Below are positions 10,782-22,400 of a stretch of 64,000 nucleotides of DNA, in pieces (position 1 is the stretch's first letter; every line of letters starts with the position of its first letter). The stretch covers positions 1 through 64,000 of the forward strand of contig KN834763.1 in assembly GCA_000827265.1 (NCBI GenBank), written 5' to 3'. Position numbers and translations under genes: made by a program. The notes beneath the pieces are model-generated. The model did no database searches. It was not told the origin of the DNA and saw only the letters and a program-made list of their open reading frames with translations. The stretch comes from Collybiopsis luxurians FD-317 M1 (Eukaryota; Basidiomycota; Agaricomycetes; Agaricales; Omphalotaceae).

Positions 10782-12206
10782 TTACCCAGATGCAGCTCCG
10801 TTGCAAGCGATGCCGGAAGAGCTTGGGACGCTGGAGCAAAGAATCTGGGCAGAACCCGAAGGAGGTTTTACGTTGAAATTCTCAAACACGATACCGCAGG
10901 TTCCATCCGCTGGACAGTCCATATTTGCCACTACAGATCCTTCGGCTCCCGAACTAGAGACAGGGAATGAGCTTCAAGAGAAGGGGGAGAAGGTATAACA
11001 ACATCTGCGTACGTTGTGCCCTGGAAATTGGAAAACACAATATCGGAAAGCTTGTGCGCGCTAGGTACGCAAGTTCCTGTGGATTCATAGCACACTTGGA
11101 TCTGAGCGGCGTAATCCGAGCTGTCGACTGTAATATCGTTAAAGGTAACGTTGCTGACAGTGGCAACACCATGGCCGGCCGAGCCATCCCAGAGCTTGAT
11201 CCCTGTTGCTTTGGATGAGGTTATCATCGTTGCCCCTGAAACGAAAATGTTTGTGACCTGCATATGGGCGAGAGTCAAGTTCTGACCTCCTAAGGCAACA
11301 ATCTATACGTACAGTATTTCCTGTCGTTCCTTCTCCCAAACTTCCGACAGAAAGTCCATGAGATCCACTGCATGTTATATCTGTCACCGTTACGAAGTTG
11401 GCTCCCCCTTTAAACGCGACACCTTTACACGCGAGGCTGAATGATAATTTTTCCCGGGAAAAAAAGGCAGACTCACAATCATCTTGATTTGCAACATTGA
11501 CATTGTTGATTGTTACTGACGTCGCAGGACCAACATCAAAACCGTCTGTATTCTTTGGCGTCACTCCGTCCGAAGGTATAGCTTGCATCGTGAGACCAGA
11601 ATAGTGTATATTCGTAGCGCCTCCGTTTGCAGACATGAACACGTTAGGCGGATTCCTAACAAGAAGGTTTTCAACGGTAATGTCTGAGCCGCCCTCGATG
11701 AGGAGGAGGACTTGGGGGCGGGAATAACTGGGATTTGCGTTCCATTCTAGCATTGGGCACACGTTTCAGTTGGACGATGATTTTTCGTCCACATGAAAAT
11801 ACTCACCAACCCAATACGGGACCCCGTTCCCATCCAGAAGTCCAGTCCCTGTTACAGAACGAATTGTCGCTCCTGTAATCCCATCGAGCAGAACGATGGC
11901 TTTAACTCCATCCCAAGCATCGAGATTATCGGTGAGCTTCAGCGTGCCCTCGATTTGCATCTCGCATCCATTACATCCTGCAAAGCTTAGTGTCGAGCCT
12001 ATTTGGAATGTCACTCCCGCAGGAATGACAATGATACCTCCGTTACCACAAGTCTGAATCGCTTCGGTAATGGAGGGGACGTCGTCTACACCAGCTTCTC
12101 CATGGGATGTCGGGGTACAGGTTGCGCGTTTATCCAATGTAAGCGCTGCAGATAGCGGAAGGGCAGCGGCCAGAAAGAGAAGGAAAGAGGCGACTCTGGA
12201 AGCCAT
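10782..12206 (-). CDS. Secreted GH28 polygalacturonase, probably exo-type
   Basis: The first exon starts with a signal peptide (MASRVASFLLFLAAALPLSA). The right-handed beta-helix then carries GH28 signatures: NTDGFDV, NQDDC (the Asp pair; split by an intron inside the Cys codon), GSHGLSVGSLG, and IKLWDG in place of the usual RIK. The C-terminus reads CPADGTCGI, NFNVKPPSG and IACNGAASG, then TAA. Introns include one after YWV, one at QDDC, one after GNTV, and one near 10970-11030 joining GTT to SGAEGS. The enzyme hydrolyses alpha-1,4 bonds of polygalacturonate. The RIK Arg position is Gly (TGIKLW), which I associate with an exo-acting or divergent clade. It is head-to-head with a pectin methylesterase that prepares its substrate. 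Confidence 0.88.
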
Positions 12207-12846
12207 TTCAACAGCCGGAAGGTCGACTTTGCAACGTATATATAAGTATACAAGGGGTCTTCCCTACGTGGCTTTACTAAAGTAAATCCGCGATGTGGGA
12301 GGCTCAAGGATCAGCTACTCTCCATATACGTGGAGAGTACATCATTCCCCTTGGTCAAGCCTACAGAATTGAATTTCAGTACGGTCCGTTAGTCTCCCGT
12401 AGCGAGAGGTCTTTTGTCATAGGACTTAGTTTGCCTGGAGCCTTTGGCAGGTCCTTGGGCGATTTTACTCTATATTTAACTCACCCAAACGCCAGGATAT
12501 GCCGATAAAATGGCACAAAGTAAAGCGAGAGCCGGTAGGCCGCCAAATTTGAGAATAATCAGCCCATGATCACTGAGGATAGAGACCTGGAAGTGAGCGC
12601 TAGTGAGTACATGCGAGTACCGACTGGGCGCTTAATTACTTGAACGGCCCGTCTGTCATCCGCATGGCCTGCTTCCTGCACAACTCTTCGAACTACCTGA
12701 TCATGCGTTATGGTGTTGCGAATCCGTCCATGCCGTGAATTATACCGGAGTTCGCGCGCGCAACCGAATCTCTAACAGTACTGAACAAGTTCTACTGGAT
12801 ACAAAAGGATAGGCTTCTGGATCAGGAATTTACTACTGAACCCGGT
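12207..12846. promoter_or_regulatory. Shared divergent promoter of the GH28/CE8 pair
   Basis: The 640 bp between the two start codons contain no gene. They must hold the promoters of both pectin-degrading enzymes and could allow joint induction. A TATA element serves the GH28 side. No validated regulator site was assigned. Confidence 0.6.
12237..12245 (-). promoter_or_regulatory. TATA box of the GH28 gene
   Basis: TATATATAA (palindromic core) lies 31 bp upstream of the GH28 ATG. The short distance implies either a very short 5' leader or initiation slightly further downstream. Confidence 0.5.
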
Positions 12847-14116
12847 ATGCACAAGCTCCACCTAGCCAGCTTCTTCTGCTTTCTCTCAAGCCTTTTCACG
12901 AACATTCTTCTCGTGCATGGCTTTTCTGGTCTAACTTCTCCGCCTGCGGGTGCACTCGTTGTTCGCGGAACTGATACCCAAGCAGGAGAGTTTAGGTATA
13001 TCTACTCGCCCTTCCGTCCTAGTGAATATCGTGTTTACTGACGCGGTTCATTTGTCTAATCACTTCCCGACCTGTTGTAATCAACCACTCTGTGATTCGC
13101 CGTGGTCCACAGTACCGTGAGCGCAGCGATTGCGGCTCTTGGAAAAGGTACAGAGGCCGCTGTCATCTTCATCTATCCCGGCACGTATAAGGAGCAAGTT
13201 CTAATTCAATATCCTGGCTCGTTGACGATTTATGGGTATTCAACCGAGTACGTATTGGTCCAAATGAAGGGCGGACGAACTCTATATCCAACACTGATCC
13301 CTTGCATTGCAACTTTCTTCCAGCGGCGGTTCTTATAAGAATAATGAAGTGATAATCACGAACAACTTGAATGCGCAAGACAATGGCGGGAATGAACCCT
13401 CCTCTACCGTTCGTGCCCAGAGCAATAACTTCAGGATGTACAATGTCATTGTGCAGAATACATTCGGTCAAGGAAAACAAGCAACGGCTCTGGCTGCGAC
13501 TGGAACATTCCAGGGGTTTTATGGATGCTCTTTCACTGGGTATCAAGACACCCTCCTTGCCGATGGCGCGGGGAAATTCCAATACTACAGCAATTGCTAT
13601 ATTGAAGGAGCCGTCGACTACATCTATGGTGGTGCGTCAGCGTGGTTCGGAGAGTGTACGATAGCGTCGAATGGAGGCGGGGCAATCACGGCCAATTCAC
13701 GCGATAGCCCTTCAGATCCGAGCTACTATGTCATCGACAGTTCTGTTATCACCAGTGCTATAAGCACCAGCTTAGTAAACGACGTCTATCTCGGTCGTCC
13801 GTGGTTCGAGTATGCGAGGGTTGTTTTCCAGAACTCTGTGCTGCCCAATCTGATCAATCCGCTGGGGTGGACTACGTTAGCGGCAGTCGCCATCCCGTGA
13901 GTTTTCGTCAAATTCGATGCGGATACCTGAACTGATCGGCGAACCATGTTCCCTCCCTCCTTTGGCTTTTATTGCAGGACTTTCCAAGAATTTGGCAACA
14001 CCGGGGCAGGAGCTGGTACTTCTGAGCGGGTGATGGAGACTCCGCTCAATGCTGCGATCACCCACGAAATGGTTCTAGGCGCAGATTACTTGTCTTGGAT
14101 TGACGATTCGTTCTAA
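12847..14116 (+). CDS. Secreted CE8 pectin methylesterase
   Basis: Exon 1 encodes a signal peptide (MHKLHLASFFCFLSSLFTNIL). Later exons carry the pectinesterase motifs in order: YPGTYKEQV (GxYxE), GKQATALAATG (QxVAL-like), GYQDTLLADG (catalytic Asp), VDYIYGGA (nucleophile Asp; most members read DFIFG) and LGRPW (substrate-binding Arg). The last exon ends VLGADYLSWIDDSF, TAA. Joins inferred are GEF|STVSAA, YST(D)GGSYKNN and AVA(IP)TFQEFG; the latter two introns start GTACGT and GTGAGT. The enzyme removes methyl groups from pectin, exposing acid stretches for the adjacent polygalacturonase. All catalytic residues appear present. Confidence 0.9.
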
Positions 14117-14405
14117 AGCTTGCAAAAGGGACTCCAGGCGATTGGTAGGGTCTTAAGGCTGCGAGAAGTCATTATACCAAGTTTATAATCAATATACTTG
14201 ACCAACACATTCGATATGTTCATCGTTATGACACTTTAAGAGGTGTGCTGGGCACTGGAGCATCGACCAAACACCATACTCGTATCAGACGCGCCGTAGG
14301 TGGAGCGAAAAAGAGTAGCGACACATCATGATAGATCTAGAACAACATCCTAACATACACCGACCGTATACTAATGATACATCTGCTCTATAACCGCCTC
14401 CGAAA

Positions 14406-15157
14406 CTAATCTCTCCCACTCAAACAGTCCTCAACCGTCTTGAGCAGTGCAGGGTTCTCCAAAGCCGCAGCGACTCGCTCTTTGTCATTGAGTTGTTTGT
14501 TCACTAGAATGAGAGTGAGTTCAGTTCATTGTAATGCGATGGAGACAGGGAGGAATGACGAGGCGTAGGCTTGCCGAACATACCTGCATTCTCACTCTGA
14601 TGCGACCCAGGCTTCACTACAATATCGAGCTTGAAGCGGGTCGGTAAACTTCGAATGAGACGAACGCGAATGGATAAGCCTGACGAAGATCAAGTGAGTC
14701 AAAGGAGGAGTTGGTAAGCATATAAAATACACTTGCCTATCAGCGTACTCATCCCGCAATGCGGAACTGTAGGCGTAAACTCAACCTTGATCAAATTCTT
14801 CTCGATAGTGATCTGTGGCGCCGAAACGACATGAAGTTCTTCGAGCGTATTTGGATGTTCAGGGTCGTATATTTTCCGGATGAGGTCTGGAGACGGGGAG
14901 TTTGGAGGACGACCAAAAAACATTGGAAAAATGGACTCACCGAAAATCTCATCCTGATCAATTATCTCTTCCTCATTATCTTCTCCTTCGTCTTCATTAT
15001 CTTCCCATACATTTCCAGAAACAAATTCGGATAATTCGCCCGAATTCATCCATAGAGATTTTTTCGCGGCTAAAAGATGTCGAGAAGACGAAGAGGATTT
15101 GGTAGACGGTGAGATGAATACCGTAGGGTTGGGGTTGAATATCTGTCCAGTGGCCAT
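14406..15157 (-). CDS. CIA2/MIP18-family cytosolic Fe-S assembly factor
   Basis: The MIP18 (formerly DUF59) core is clear: [38 protein letters not shown] (with the conserved reactive Cys of PHC), then after an intron [20 protein letters not shown] and [11 protein letters not shown] further exon reads [20 protein letters not shown] and CLSGRD, ending at TAG 14408-14406. The N-terminal half is acidic and low-complexity ([13 protein letters not shown]). In yeast and animals this protein, with Cia1 and Met18, hands Fe-S clusters to nuclear and cytosolic enzymes, including DNA repair proteins. The start at 15157 ([11 protein letters not shown]) is the family-typical one. Confidence 0.9.
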
Positions 15158-15390
15158 TGGTAGTGCGGGGTCTGAATTCGAAGTGGAGGAGTGACTCAGT
15201 GAGATAAAGTTGTGAAAGCGCCTCCGACGGGACGGCCTTTTCGGCTTTATATATGCTGGTTATCGGCCGACGTGAGAAGGCACTGAGAATACTCTGAAAA
15301 TAAAAACATGTTCTGCGCATAAGTAAGTACTGTCTTTTTTTGTGCCGCGCATATTATTATTATTAAGGAGTTTAAACCTGCACCTTGACA

Positions 15391-15870
15391 ATGACGAATC
15401 CAACAGTTAGCGTCAGCGCCATCCTTTTGCACGACCAAAAGGCGTTCACCAAGGTTTATTAAACCCAAACCTCCGCCATCCAAATTCTCCGAGATGTCGG
15501 TGCTCACTTGCGTGGAAAGGACCGAACTCTTGAAATCAAGATAATCGCGAAATCGGATATCCAAACCTGGAAAGACGCTACGAAATCGGGCGACTCGAAT
15601 TCTATCACCCAAATGGTAGAACGCGCTACAGCACTTCCCTTGACGGTGAACCCGGCTCGTTGCTACAATCTAGTGGGTTTCAGCAAACCCTATTGCATCT
15701 ACGAAAAGAAACCAGAGGCTCCCCATGTAAAGATCCAGAGCAAAAGTAATTTGTGGGACTTCACCGACGCAGACGTCTGTGTCAATATCCAATTTATTAT
15801 ACCTCAAAACGCGCCTCCGCACTTTCAAGAGTTCATGGAAAACAGTGGCTTTAGGAACTCGAGCTACTAG
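15391..15870 (+). pseudogene. Unrecognised ORF with an in-frame stop
   Basis: From ATG 15391 the frame reads MTNPTVSVSAILLHDQ, hits TAA at 15460-15462, and continues open in the same frame to TAG at 15868-15870. It contains AIQILRDVGAHL, ATALPLTVNPARCYNLVGF and NLWDFTDADVCVNIQFIIP. A 40-nt GT..AG segment spans the stop, but removing it changes frame, so a spliced model fails. An opposite-strand frame (15247-15612) is also open. It could be a decayed gene, a short gene starting internally, or chance. No family is recognised. Confidence 0.3.
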
Positions 15871-15976
15871 TAGCGATAAGCTAAAGAAGGCATATATTCT
15901 CTCATTTTCGCCCAGACATTAAATGGACGTTCAGTTGATTGTAATACGTAGATCATATATCTCTGATCCCTGAATT

Positions 15977-18712
15977 CTACTTGGTCTTCTCCGGAATGTC
16001 CGGGTAGAGCTGCAAAGCAAGACAATTTCCTTTAATTCCACTGAAGTTCGATAAGAAACTTTAAACACACCTTTCCAGGATTCATCAAGCCCATCGGATC
16101 CACCGCTTTCTTGATACTCTTCATCAGCTGTACCGTTCCCTCACCCAGCTCCTCCACTAGATACTCCTTCTTCCCTACTCCGACGCCGTGTTCACCTGTA
16201 CATGTCCCATCCAAGGACAGCGCGCGATGAACAAGCCGATGCACGACTGCTTTCACTTTCTCTAACTCCGAGGAGTCGTCAGAAGAGAAGACGATTAAAG
16301 CGTGAAAATTGCCATCGCCAACGTGTCTGTATATGGTGGATCAGTATGAGCCGATAGAGCATTGCTAAGCTAGCGTTTACCCGACAATCGTACTCCGCAG
16401 ACCGACCTCGGCGAGATCTTTCTTCGTTCCGTACGCAAGCTCTGGTAATTTAGACACAGGGACACTTGGAAAAAAGGAGTCAACTCGGGTATTCCACGTC
16501 TTTTGTCGCTCAAAACGACGCACCAAACGTCAGTAGTCCAACATCTGGTTCCTGGATTTGCACCCAACGTCGAAGTCAGAGCATACTTTCGGTTTTGCCA
16601 TAGCTCCTCCGCCTCCTCGTCCGTTTTAGCAAACTCAAATTTACCAATACTTCCGTGAGCTTTGACGACGTTGGATATCGTTTTGGCACACAAATCGACC
16701 GCCGCTTGGTCGCCCTGAATTTTGAAGAACAAAGTATCGAGGACTGGAAGTGGTTTGGAGGCGAATCCAGCAGTGTTAATGGCTTGCATCACTGATAGGG
16801 GATGGAATTCAGACATTTACATCTTCTCCAGATTGGATGTAATTACTATTATCATCGAGCAGCTCAACGCATTCTAGAATCTAACATTAGTTCTGGAAGG
16901 AGAGCAGAGAGTTCACTTACGTATAAGAGGTCCGTATGGACTATTCAAGATATCCTGCACTGCACTGACTGCCTGTTCGACATTCTTGAATTGCGCCATT
17001 GCGACCTTGGTTGGGAGGCGAGGAGCCAAGCGGAGAGTGGCTGAACACATGAAGCGAAGTATTCATTGTCGTCCGTAGACTCACGAGTTAACAAACAGAC
17101 CTTCTGTAACAACCCCCAGGGTCCCTTCAGCTCCTACGAATAATTTGGTCGTATCAAAACCAGCAGCCGATTTCCTCGCTCTTCTACGAGTTTTGATTAC
17201 TTCGCCGTTGGGGAGGACTACTGTCTAAATCAAATAACGATAATCAAAATATCAGACAAAGGACAGTCGTACATACCAAGTTCAAAAACCACTCGGCTCG
17301 GGCAGTACCGTAACGCACGGCATTTGCTTAGATGATTCATGCCTTAGGACGTCATTCTTCTGTGAAATGACGCACATGGCACGTACTTCCACTACAACCA
17401 GTCCCAATCATTCCACCAATTGTCTGGAAAAATTCAGTTGCAGTCTGGAATGGAAGAGGGCCGGAGGCTTACAGCACCGGGAGCGGGGTCGAGCTACAGG
17501 GATACAGACTGTAAGTAATGCTCCTTTGACCGCCGGAGAGTGAATGATGCATAATAACTCACAGGGAAGAACAGTGGGATGCCCTTCTCCTTTAACGTAT
17601 CATTGATGTCTTCCCATCGGGCTCCAGCTTGGCAGATCAGGTCCGAGTCGGCTTCTGTTTGGGGCGGTATGTGAGTGATAAGCAGAACGAAGTACGATGA
17701 ATGAGACAAGAAAGGAGAGTCGGAGAGAAAGAAACTGGAGAAGAACAAAACGTACCGTTTATTTCCAAAATCTTGTCCATGCCCGACATATCAATACATA
17801 TACTGCCTGGTGAGAACTGGGGTTACAGTTAGATAGATGTTGCATGTTGCAACCGAACATGGAGGGAAGGGACATGAAATTGGACTTGCCCCAGAATAGT
17901 GTCCTTCCAAACTTGTAGCTCCAGAATAGACAACAACTGGCACCCTACACTCAGATGATATCTTGACGATAGTGACAACATCTTCTGTGCTTAAAGGACG
18001 GACCTAGCAAAAGGTACGAAATATCAAAGATAAGCAATCGAAGAGTTATAACACGGACGTACAACAACCGAATGAGGCGAAGCAGGATGATACGAATTTT
18101 CCGATGAGCCGTGTTCATATAACACGTCTGGATGAGTCGAAACACGTTCCTCTCCATCTTGTTCGCCAGGAAACGCCTGCTTTAGCTTTTCAATAGCGAC
18201 TTTTATTTCTCGAGGAGATGCATATGCTGTGTCTTTGGGCTGTATCAAATAGTTTAATTATACAATGAGTGTTCTATGTCTGGAGTTCGGAACAGGATAA
18301 CTAACAAACCACACGGAATCGACATAATTGGTGGCCAACACGATTCCAACTGCATATACAGCAGACTATGTACATTGAAATGAATAGACATGATTCGCGA
18401 GCTTGAACCGAAACGGACCTGAAGCAATGCTCGAGTTCTCCATGAATATGGAAAGTCGCGAGACCAAGGTGAGTAGCGCGTAAATTCTACAAATCTTGGT
18501 CTTGAGTTTGCACTGGAAGAGTTCGGGGAAGCATTTCGAGGAGGAGAGAAGGTCGGCCTTGGTGGTTTTGTTGCAAGACTCCGGCTTTGGATAAGTTTGG
18601 AGCTACCTAGTTGTGCCTTTGAAAACCAGCGAGGAATTGATGATAAAGACATTGTGGAGGGAAGGAAAGCCGAACTTCGGGCAGCGGCGATCCGAAATTC
18701 CCCTCTTTCCAT
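15977..18712 (-). CDS. DLD1: Mitochondrial D-lactate dehydrogenase (cytochrome)
   Basis: This is a VAO/PCMH-type flavoenzyme that oxidises D-lactate to pyruvate and passes electrons to cytochrome c. The N-terminus is basic and Ser-rich (targeting peptide; [11 protein letters not shown]). The FAD_binding_4 part shows [14 protein letters not shown] sequence, [35 protein letters not shown] and [21 protein letters not shown]. The C-terminal FAD-oxidase domain shows [14 protein letters not shown] and [15 protein letters not shown], ending [18 protein letters not shown]. About ten short introns interrupt it. The first ATG (18712) begins MERGEF; an internal ATG about 60 bp later ([10 protein letters not shown]) gives a more typical presequence. 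It is divergent from the neighbouring small gene with only 12 bp between the outermost ATGs. Confidence 0.9.
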
Positions 18713-18724
18713 TTGACCACGACC

Positions 18725-19189
18725 ATGGCTCGCAAACGCTACAGCTATCCTCGCAGAATCATTTTAATCCCAAGTATATTCCTCTTCATTCTTTTCATTC
18801 AGCACCTCTTCTTCACTCGATATCATTCCTTCTTTGAACGGTCAAACTCGCTCTCACAGAAAATCCAAATTCTTGGCCAATGGAAACAAGTTCGGCGCGA
18901 ACTAGAGCTCCCGATAGATTTTTTACCAGACGAAATCACCATACAGCTAGAGCCTGGAGACTCCTCGTATCTCTTGTCTCGCTTATTCAAACGCAGTTTG
19001 ACTGCTCAGCCGAATTCAAATGTGTCACCAGAACAGTATTTTTCCCTAGATGCACTAGACGAACCAAAGATTTCTTATGACGAGTTGCGCAAATCGCTCA
19101 GAACGATTTTGATGGCCCAGGGCGAACAAGGTCTTCAGAGGAAAACCGTTGGTCTTGGTGGAAGGAAACGAGGAGGAAGAATAGTCTGA
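18725..19189 (+). CDS. Small single-pass membrane protein, unknown
   Basis: An uninterrupted frame of 154 codons starts MARKRYSYPRRIILIPS. A strongly basic N-terminus is followed by one hydrophobic helix (ILIPSIFLFILFIQHLFF). A soluble domain then contains LELPIDFLPDEITIQLEPGD and DELRKSLRTILM, and the tail is basic (GGRKRGGRIV). The layout suggests a type II signal anchor or mitochondrial inner-membrane protein. I do not recognise a family. Its position head-to-head with the D-lactate dehydrogenase gene hints at shared transcription. Confidence 0.6.
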   Translation: MARKRYSYPRRIILIPSIFLFILFIQHLFFTRYHSFFERSNSLSQKIQILGQWKQVRRELELPIDFLPDEITIQLEPGDSSYLLSRLFKRSLTAQPNSNVSPEQYFSLDALDEPKISYDELRKSLRTILMAQGEQGLQRKTVGLGGRKRGGRIV

Positions 19190-19452
19190 TTGGCTTCGAA
19201 AGCTGGTTCTACACTATGGGCAAGGTTGCGCAAGAGCTCTCTGGGACAATTGTATTACTTTGTATTCTAGCGTCAGCCTACCATGTCTTTTAGAACTGTA
19301 CCATGATGCTCAAGCAATCATTAATCAAGACGAATTTGAGGCATCCTTTAACTCTGCATATTATATCTGTCCGTACTTATAAGGAAGTCACAGAGGCATA
19401 CGATCGCGCGATGGGCTGTTTTGAAAATCGTTATTACGGTATACATAAAAAA

Positions 19453-22400
19453 TTAATAATCGTCCTCATAGGGCTTCAAATTTTGCATCTTCTCCATCAT
19501 CTCCCTGAGCTCCGTCTCTGCAAAAACGGCAGCCTCCTTTGCCACAACCAACTTTTTCTCCAGCTCGTCCGCCGTCATGGGTCGTTGACGACCTTGTTCG
19601 TCTCCAACAATTCCTATGCTCTCGAACCGACGGACGGTATTCCCGTTTCGCGGCAAGAATCCATGACGATCCCAACCGCTGTCATTGAAAGCCAGTACGG
19701 CTCGAACGGCAGCATTGTTGATATCCCGATGGAGTTCTTCCAGCTTGGACAACTGCACTTCCATCCAACGCGCACGACGTTCGAGGGCCAAGGTCAACGC
19801 AGCTACTTCATCCTCTCGCCCATGCGGTGTGCCCTCTTCACCGGTTGTGGTACCATTAGCGGCGGCAGCGGCAGCAGCAGCAGCTCCTTCGTCGAAAAAA
19901 TCATCTCCTTTAAGCATGTCTCTCAACACGCCGTCAAAAGATGAACTATCGTCCCAAGTGGTACGAGGAAGAAGTCGAAGCAAATCGGAAATCGTCTGCG
20001 TGAGCGTTTCTAAGAGTTGTTGGAATGAGGATACGGCATTGTCAATGGAGCCAGAGGGTACGTTATTAGCGAAAGATCCCCCTCCGACAGAGAGAGCGGA
20101 CAGGGCATGTACAAGAGGCCCGTACTCCAAAGGCATTTTGGCGGCAGGGTTGATTTTATGCAAGTCAAAGAAGGAATGTTTCAAAAGGTTCATGGAAGGA
20201 TTCATAACATAGATATCCTCCATGAGTTCCTCAAGGGGAGTCGGTGTATGGCGTTCGAGAGATGCGGATCGGGAATTGTTAGAGCTGTTGTTACTGCTAG
20301 TCCCTCTATGGGCTGAAGCATTGGGGGTAGTATCGGAGGCGGTGGTAGAAGGGTTATTGGTGTTTTCGGCGGCACTGTGATCCTCTTCTTTCTGGGAGAT
20401 GCGAACCGGTTTAGACACTGGCTTATTCTTCTTCGGCTTTTTGGAAAGGAGTGGCACCTGAACAAGTTCCGCAGGAGCTGACGGCGTCCCCTTGACAGTG
20501 GCTGGTTTAACGTCAGAACGCGTGATCGTAGCCTTCGCAGTGGCGGCGGCAGCTTTCTTCGCAGCCTTCTCCTTCTCTAATTGCGCAGCTTTTTCCCGTT
20601 CGAGTTGGACTACACGTTCTCGTTCAGCCTGTAACAAACGTTCCTTCTCCTTCTCCTTCTCCAATCGGTCCTTCTCGGCCTTCTCCTTCTCCAGTTGCGC
20701 CTTCAAAGCCTTTTCTTTCTCCTTCTCAGCTGCCTTCTCTACTGCGATCCTCGCTTTCTCTGCAGCCTTTGCAGCCTTCGCCTCTGCTTTCTCTTGTGCG
20801 ATCTTCTGACGTTCAGCAGCTTTCACGGCAGCAGCCGCCTTCTTTGCAGCCTTTCGCTCCGCCTTTTCTTGGTCCTTCGAATCTTGTTCACTAGGAGCAG
20901 TTGTCGAGGGAGAAGGGGCGTCTTGGGAAGCAGTAGGTTCGGGCACCGCGACAGTAGAAGATAAAGCAGGGAAATCAGATGGAGACGAAAGGGAAGGACC
21001 TTCAGGTACCGGCTCAGCCCGGAGTTCTGCATGACAAGAGTGTAAATTACAAGATGAGGGGAGGATAGGGTTAAAAATAAGAATCATCATCAGCGTCAGT
21101 TAGACGTGAATGAGGGAATGGGAGGGGAGGGGGGGCGCAGCTCGAAGTGTGCATATGCTTCAATGCGGGGTGTTTAGGTTCGACCGTATAGTAAAACTTT
21201 GAGATCCAAATAGGCAGAGGGCGAAAAGATAAGTCCATGCATAGATACAACAAGGGACGAGAGGATGAGATAGGCCGAAATGCATTTACATTTTAATGCC
21301 GATTGTAGATCATCTTCCGCACTGAAAGCACGGCAAGCTTGGTACACGGGCAACCCTCCCCTCAGAAAAAAAAGAATCTGACTCACCATGACCATTGCCA
21401 CTTCCATCGTTCATAACAATGGGCGTTGATGCGATATTGAAGTTGCTTTGAAGACCGGGAGGAAAAGAGAGGCCTGGTGGAGGACCGTATGACATATCGA
21501 CAGCATGCATATAATTTGCGTCCGGAGTAGGGGCAAATCTTGATGCAGACATTATTGCAGGGTCTTGGAATTGAGAATGGCCATTCTTATATAGTCCTTG
21601 GGAGTCTGAAAGCAGTGTAAGTTTGATAGAGGAAGATGAAGACATGGTCGCACCGTGACGCATCATGTTGGGACGCTCTTGACTACTCTGGATGAAATCC
21701 CTTAGTTGAGCCTCGCTTACAGATGCTGCGGTGTCGAAAGGCTGGAAACGAGACTGCGGCGGGGGATGGAACATTGACTGAGCCTGCGCGTGACTGATCA
21801 TAGGTGACGGAACCGCAGAATTTGTTTGAGAATAACCAAACTCCTGCTGGCGACTAGGCAATGACCACTGGGAAACTGCGGGAGAATGAGGAAGAGAATG
21901 GTCGCTCTGTTGTCCAAAGAGATTAACGTTGTTGACATTATGGTTATGAACCGCATTCGTCTCGCTATTACTTGAGGTGCTGAGTGTAGCCGAGATTTGC
22001 AGAGGTGAAGAGGTTGCGGTAGTGGCAGTTCTCGGACCCTGACGAGCGAACCCAAACCGAGAAACTCTAGGAACAACGTCGTCATCGAGAGGATTAGTTT
22101 TGGTGGGCGTAGATGTAGCGGCTGAGGCCGGAACGCTTGGCATATCATCAGCAACATCCGCAAACGGATTAAATGATCCCATGTAATTCGACCTGGTCGA
22201 TGACTGACTCTCGCTAGGTGTCAACGAACGATTGATTGCAGTGGGGTCAAATATAGCGTGGGCAGGGCTATGCGGATAAGGTTGACCCGGGGGAGTCATA
22301 AAGGAAGACAATGGAGTAGAGGTACTCGAGCGTAAAGCCGGAAAGGCTTCCATGAAGGAGCCTCCAAAGAAGGGTATTTGCGATTCTGGTTCAAAATCTG

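Noticed and set aside
19685..20809. Plus-strand Ala/Ser/Phe-rich ORFs across the NOT4 C-terminus
   Set aside because: Antisense shadows of the Glu/Lys/Ala low-complexity region of NOT4; no independent gene features.
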